DNA of 24,259 nucleotides from CAYJRR01 sp964372275 [NCBI: uncultured bacterium]. Its GTDB lineage: Bacteria; CAYJRR01. This document shows, piece by piece, positions 21,161-24,259 of this stretch (positions are counted from its first letter, which is position 1; every line of letters starts with the position of its first letter). Under the pieces are notes generated by a model. It was not told the origin of the DNA. It ran no database searches and worked only from the letters and a program-made list of their open reading frames with translations. Location of the stretch: contig CAYJRR010000072.1 in the NCBI GenBank assembly GCA_964372275.1, positions 1 through 24,259 on the forward strand, read 5' to 3'. A program made the translations under genes and the position numbers.

Positions 21161-22687
21161 TCACGATCGCGGCTCGAGCTTCACCGCGTCGGCCGCGACG
21201 TAGCTGCCGCTCGCCGTCCAGCAGGAGAGGCCGACCCGGGGGAGGTCCCCGGCCACGAACGGATAGGTCCCCAGGCTCACCCACCGGCCGCCGTTCACAC
21301 GCTGGTCGACCGTCCGTTGGGCGGTGCCGTCCCGGTGGTAGACGAAAAAGGGGGCCGCCGACGCGCGGTTGGAGCCTTGTGAGTACCAGACGAAGACCTC
21401 GTAGTGGCGAGCCTCGAGAGGCGCGTTCCAGGTCGCCGGGTCGCTCACGCCGTCGGTCTCCCGCACCTCGTAGTCGACCCCGTAGCGGTCGGGCTGGGAG
21501 GTCGAGACCCACCAGTTCGGCGAGGCGGAGAACCCGGCCGACCGGTTGTCGACGATCACCGTCCCGGCGGGGGGGGGCGGCGGTGTCGTCGACCCGCCGA
21601 GTTTTTGGGCGATCGACTGCAGGATCGTCCCCTTCCGCTCGATCACCGTGGCGCCCGGACAGCCCGTCGATTGGCCCGGCCATTCGCGGTGGCCGCGCAC
21701 GTGCGCGCCGTCGGCGGCGATCCCCCACGCGTCGGCGAGCCAGGCCAGCGCGGTGGTCAGTCCGTCGAGAACGGCGGCGGGGGGCGTCATCGCGTCGTAG
21801 GTCCCCAGCAGCGAGACGCCGATGTTGCCGCCGTTCTGCCCTCCGACGTGGCTCGCCGATCGCGCCTCGGTGGTGCGTCCCCGGTAGATCTGCCCGGCGG
21901 CGTCGACGACGAGGTGGTAGCCGATGTCGCACCACCCCCGTCCGTCCTGGTGGAAGGCCTGCATCTGCCGCATGCGGCTCTTCGCCGCGTTCCCGGTCTC
22001 GCCGTTCGGGGTGACGGTGTGGTGGAAGGTCATGCGATAGGGATCGTGCATCGCGCCGTTGCAGCGCGGCGCCCGCGCCCCCCACGCCGATCGCGAGACG
22101 ATCGACGGCGCCGGAACGAGCGACGCCCCCTCCCCCCCCGCCGGTTCGCCGATCTCCTCGACCTCGGCGAGGACGAACGCTTCCAGGGTGAGCGCCCGCG
22201 GCTCGGGGGACATGGCGTCGGGATCGCGGGTGAGGTGGAGCCGTGCGCGAAGCCGCCCCGCGAATCCCGGTCCCGGAAGGTCGACGTGGCCGCTGTAGAG
22301 CGTGACCCCGCTCTCGGCGACGAACTCGGCGAAGTCGACGGCGACGGCGCGCCAGCCGCCCGGAGCCCCGTTCGCGAGGATCTCCACGCGCGTGTCGCCG
22401 CCCGCCTCCAGCACCTCCCAGCGAAGCGCCACCCGGTCGAACGGGCGAGAGACGTCGATCTCCGGCAGCTCGAAGCGACCCTCCGACTCCCCCGGCTCGA
22501 GCGCGATCCGCCGCAGCGCGGCCGGCTCGGCGTGGAAGGCGACGATCCCGTCCTCCTCCAGCCGCTCGAACCCGGGCTCCGCGGCGCCGGGACCGCACGA
22601 CGAGGCCCCGAGGAAAAGCGCCAGCGGCAGCGGCGCGCGCCGTGTCGACCACACGCGCAGCGTCCAACGCGTTCGATCCAATCGCAT
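21161..22687 (-). CDS. N-acetylmuramoyl-L-alanine amidase lipoprotein with golvesin-type C-terminal domain (copy 2)
   Basis: This 508-residue paralogue of the downstream amidase has the same architecture: signal peptide with possible lipid Cys 31 (GASSC, a weak lipobox), N-terminal beta domain (about 40-175), Amidase_2/PGRP (about 195-362) and golvesin-like domain (375-508) after a Pro-run linker. Zn ligands are H222 (MTFHHT), H333 (RGHREWPG) and C343 (TGCPG), with Y257 in [11 protein letters not shown]. Long blocks shared with copy 1, including [24 protein letters not shown] and WVSLGT, show tandem duplication. The ATG at 22687 has GGGGGAA upstream as a Shine-Dalgarno-like site. The two genes lie head to tail and are probably co-transcribed. 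Confidence 0.9.
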   Translation of the reverse strand: MRLDRTRWTLRVWSTRRAPLPLALFLGASSCGPGAAEPGFERLEEDGIVAFHAEPAALRRIALEPGESEGRFELPEIDVSRPFDRVALRWEVLEAGGDTRVEILANGAPGGWRAVAVDFAEFVAESGVTLYSGHVDLPGPGFAGRLRARLHLTRDPDAMSPEPRALTLEAFVLAEVEEIGEPAGGEGASLVPAPSIVSRSAWGARAPRCNGAMHDPYRMTFHHTVTPNGETGNAAKSRMRQMQAFHQDGRGWCDIGYHLVVDAAGQIYRGRTTEARSASHVGGQNGGNIGVSLLGTYDAMTPPAAVLDGLTTALAWLADAWGIAADGAHVRGHREWPGQSTGCPGATVIERKGTILQSIAQKLGGSTTPPPPPAGTVIVDNRSAGFSASPNWWVSTSQPDRYGVDYEVRETDGVSDPATWNAPLEARHYEVFVWYSQGSNRASAAPFFVYHRDGTAQRTVDQRVNGGRWVSLGTYPFVAGDLPRVGLSCWTASGSYVAADAVKLEPRS

Positions 22688-22924
22688 CGTCGTTCCCCCG
22701 GACGGCGTCACGCCACCGTCCGACGGAGGAGAACGCAATCGAAGTGCCACGGCTCCCGGCGTGGCGCGATTCGGCGAAAGACGTCGACGCTTCGCGCCCC
22801 TGATCCGACGTGTCGACGAGGTCGCGTAGGCCGACGCGAACGCGCGATCGTCACCGCGCGTATCGCTCTCCGTGCGCCTCCGTCACTCTTGACCTTCCCC
22901 GCGGCCGGGTGGATACCCCCGCCG
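22688..22924. promoter_or_regulatory. Divergent spacer between amidase operon and hutU
   Basis: This 237-base region must hold promoters for both directions. For hutU, TTGACC (22889-22894), a 17-base spacer and GATACC (22912-22917) are seen, 7 bases before the ATG. That is a good -35 with a poor -10, and again no Shine-Dalgarno. Nothing else recognisable, such as a HutC-type palindrome or riboswitch, was found. Confidence 0.4.
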
Positions 22925-24259
22925 ATGAGCACGACGGTTTCGCGGACGGTGCGCGCCCCCCGGGGATCCGAGCGCCGCTGCAAGGGTTGGGTGCAGGAAG
23001 CGGCGTTGCGGATGCTGATGAACAACCTCGACCCGGAGGTGGCGGAGCGCCCGGCCGATCTGGTCGTCTACGGCGGCTCCGGCAAGGCGGCGCGCAACTG
23101 GGAGGCGTTCGATCGGATCGTCGCCGCGCTCGAGCGTCTGGAGAACGACGAGACGCTCTTGGTGCAGAGCGGAAAGCCGGTCGGCGTCGTGGCCTCCCAT
23201 CCCGACGCGCCGCGGGTGCTGATCGCCAACTCGAACCTCGTTCCGAAGTGGGCCACCTGGGAGGAGTTCCGCGCCCTGGAGGCGCGCGGGCTGATCATGT
23301 TCGGCCAGATGACGGCCGGCTCCTGGATCTACATCGGGACGCAGGGGATCCTGCAGGGGACCTACGAGACGTTCGCCGCCGCCGCCCGCAAGCATTTCGG
23401 ACCCGACGCCGACCTGACGGGCCGCCTGGTGCTGACGGCGGGTCTCGGCGGGATGGGCGGTGCGCAGCCGTTGGCGGTCACGATGAACGGCGGGGTTTGC
23501 ATCGCGGTGGAGGTCGATCCGGCGCGCATCGGTCGCCGCGTCCAACAGGGTTACTGCGACACGATCGCCTACGACCTGGAGAACGCGATCGAGCAGGCGC
23601 TGGAGGCCAAGCAGCGGGGGAAGTCGATCTCGATCGGCCTCCTCGGCAACGCCGCCGACGTCTTCCCCGCCTTCCTGGAGATGGGGCTCTGTCCCGACCT
23701 CGTCACCGACCAGACCTCGGCCCACGACCTCCTGCACGGCTACGTCCCCCGCGGGCTGACGGTGGAGGAGGCGGCGCGCCTTCGCGAGCGCGACCCCGGC
23801 GACTACCAGAAGCGGGCGCTGGAGTCGGTCGTGCGCCACGTGCAGGCGATGGTCGGTCTGGCGAAGGCCGGCAGCCACGTGTTCGACTACGGGAACAACA
23901 TCCGCGCGCAGGCGAAGAGCGGCGGATACGAGGAGGCGTTCCGCTTCCCCGGCTTCGTCCCCGCCTACATCCGACCCCAGTTCTGCGAGGGGCGCGGGCC
24001 GTTCCGCTGGGTGGCGCTCTCCGGCGATCCGAACGACATCGCCACCACCGACCGGGAGCTCGCGGCCCTGTTTCCCGGCGACAAGGCGCTCCACCGGTGG
24101 CTGGCGCTCGCCGGCGAGAAGGTGAAGTTCCAGGGGCTGCCGGCACGCATCTGCTGGCTGGGTTACGGCGAGCGCCACACAGCGGGGCTCCTGTTCAACG
24201 ACCTGGTGGCGCGCGGGAAGGTGAAGGCGCCGATCGTGATCGGCCGCGACCATCTCGAC
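22925..24259 (+). CDS. hutU: Urocanate hydratase (urocanase), 5' part, runs off the right edge
   Basis: The first 445 of about 555 residues are visible with no stop. The enzyme hydrates urocanate to imidazolone propionate in histidine degradation, using tightly bound NAD+ as an electrophile. Family blocks are very strong: [23 protein letters not shown] near the start, [37 protein letters not shown], the dinucleotide-binding [30 protein letters not shown] and [11 protein letters not shown]. The C-terminal part with the rest of the active site lies outside the window. The ATG at 22925 has no Shine-Dalgarno and follows a promoter-like pair by 7 bases. No other hut gene is in the window; they may follow to the right. 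Confidence 0.96.
   Translation, partial: MSTTVSRTVRAPRGSERRCKGWVQEAALRMLMNNLDPEVAERPADLVVYGGSGKAARNWEAFDRIVAALERLENDETLLVQSGKPVGVVASHPDAPRVLIANSNLVPKWATWEEFRALEARGLIMFGQMTAGSWIYIGTQGILQGTYETFAAAARKHFGPDADLTGRLVLTAGLGGMGGAQPLAVTMNGGVCIAVEVDPARIGRRVQQGYCDTIAYDLENAIEQALEAKQRGKSISIGLLGNAADVFPAFLEMGLCPDLVTDQTSAHDLLHGYVPRGLTVEEAARLRERDPGDYQKRALESVVRHVQAMVGLAKAGSHVFDYGNNIRAQAKSGGYEEAFRFPGFVPAYIRPQFCEGRGPFRWVALSGDPNDIATTDRELAALFPGDKALHRWLALAGEKVKFQGLPARICWLGYGERHTAGLLFNDLVARGKVKAPIVIGRDHLD

Noticed and set aside
22688-22924. HutC operator or riboswitch ahead of hutU
   Set aside because: No convincing palindrome or structured element was found by eye.

Overview
This is a high-GC, gene-dense bacterial chromosome segment. 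The strong strand-shadow open frames, an MglA-like GTPase, a BufA2-type bufferin, a RomR-like receiver protein with a Pro/Ala-rich linker, and lipoprotein amidases carrying golvesin-type domains together suggest an Acidobacteriota (perhaps Thermoanaerobaculia-like) or myxobacterial/deltaproteobacterial-like genome. That placement is inference from gene content, not proven by a marker gene.

Layout. 1-1367 (minus): 5' part of an MglA-like GTPase preceded by a helical-repeat protein. 1410-1709 (plus): an orphan BufA2-like secreted Cys-rich metallophore peptide. 1788-2515 (plus): a Phd/VapB antitoxin and VapC (PIN) toxin pair with a clear promoter/operator and an apparent CTG start for the toxin. 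2441-12276 (minus): a long same-strand run, read in the order S41 C-terminal processing protease, YibQ-type divergent polysaccharide deacetylase, receiver-linker protein, valS, nadC, birA, then after a 418-base spacer that looks like an IS relic, coaX. 12302-19483 (plus): rhomboid protease, TerC, hemerythrin-like protein, GerMN protein, homocysteine methyltransferase-like protein, a conserved small protein, ftsE, ftsX and an EnvC-like activator. 19526-22687 (minus): two tandem paralogous N-acetylmuramoyl-L-alanine amidase lipoproteins with C-terminal golvesin-like domains. 22925-24259 (plus): 5' part of urocanase (hutU), running off the window.

How genes may work together. The window gathers most parts of a septal peptidoglycan-splitting module: FtsEX, its periplasmic coiled-coil/LytM partner (EnvC-like, catalytically degenerate), two secreted Zn amidases that are plausible clients, and the Ctp protease plus YibQ protein that sit beside envC in proteobacteria. 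The FtsE copy, however, has a badly degenerate ABC signature loop. The minus-strand run couples cofactor genes (NAD: nadC; biotin transfer: birA; CoA: coaX) with valS.

Expression signals. Several genes lack a Shine-Dalgarno sequence and instead have a TANNNT -10-like hexamer 6-9 bases before the start codon, which suggests leaderless transcripts. Four gene pairs overlap by ATGA, and vapB-vapC by CTGA.

No tRNA, rRNA, CRISPR array or intact mobile element was seen.
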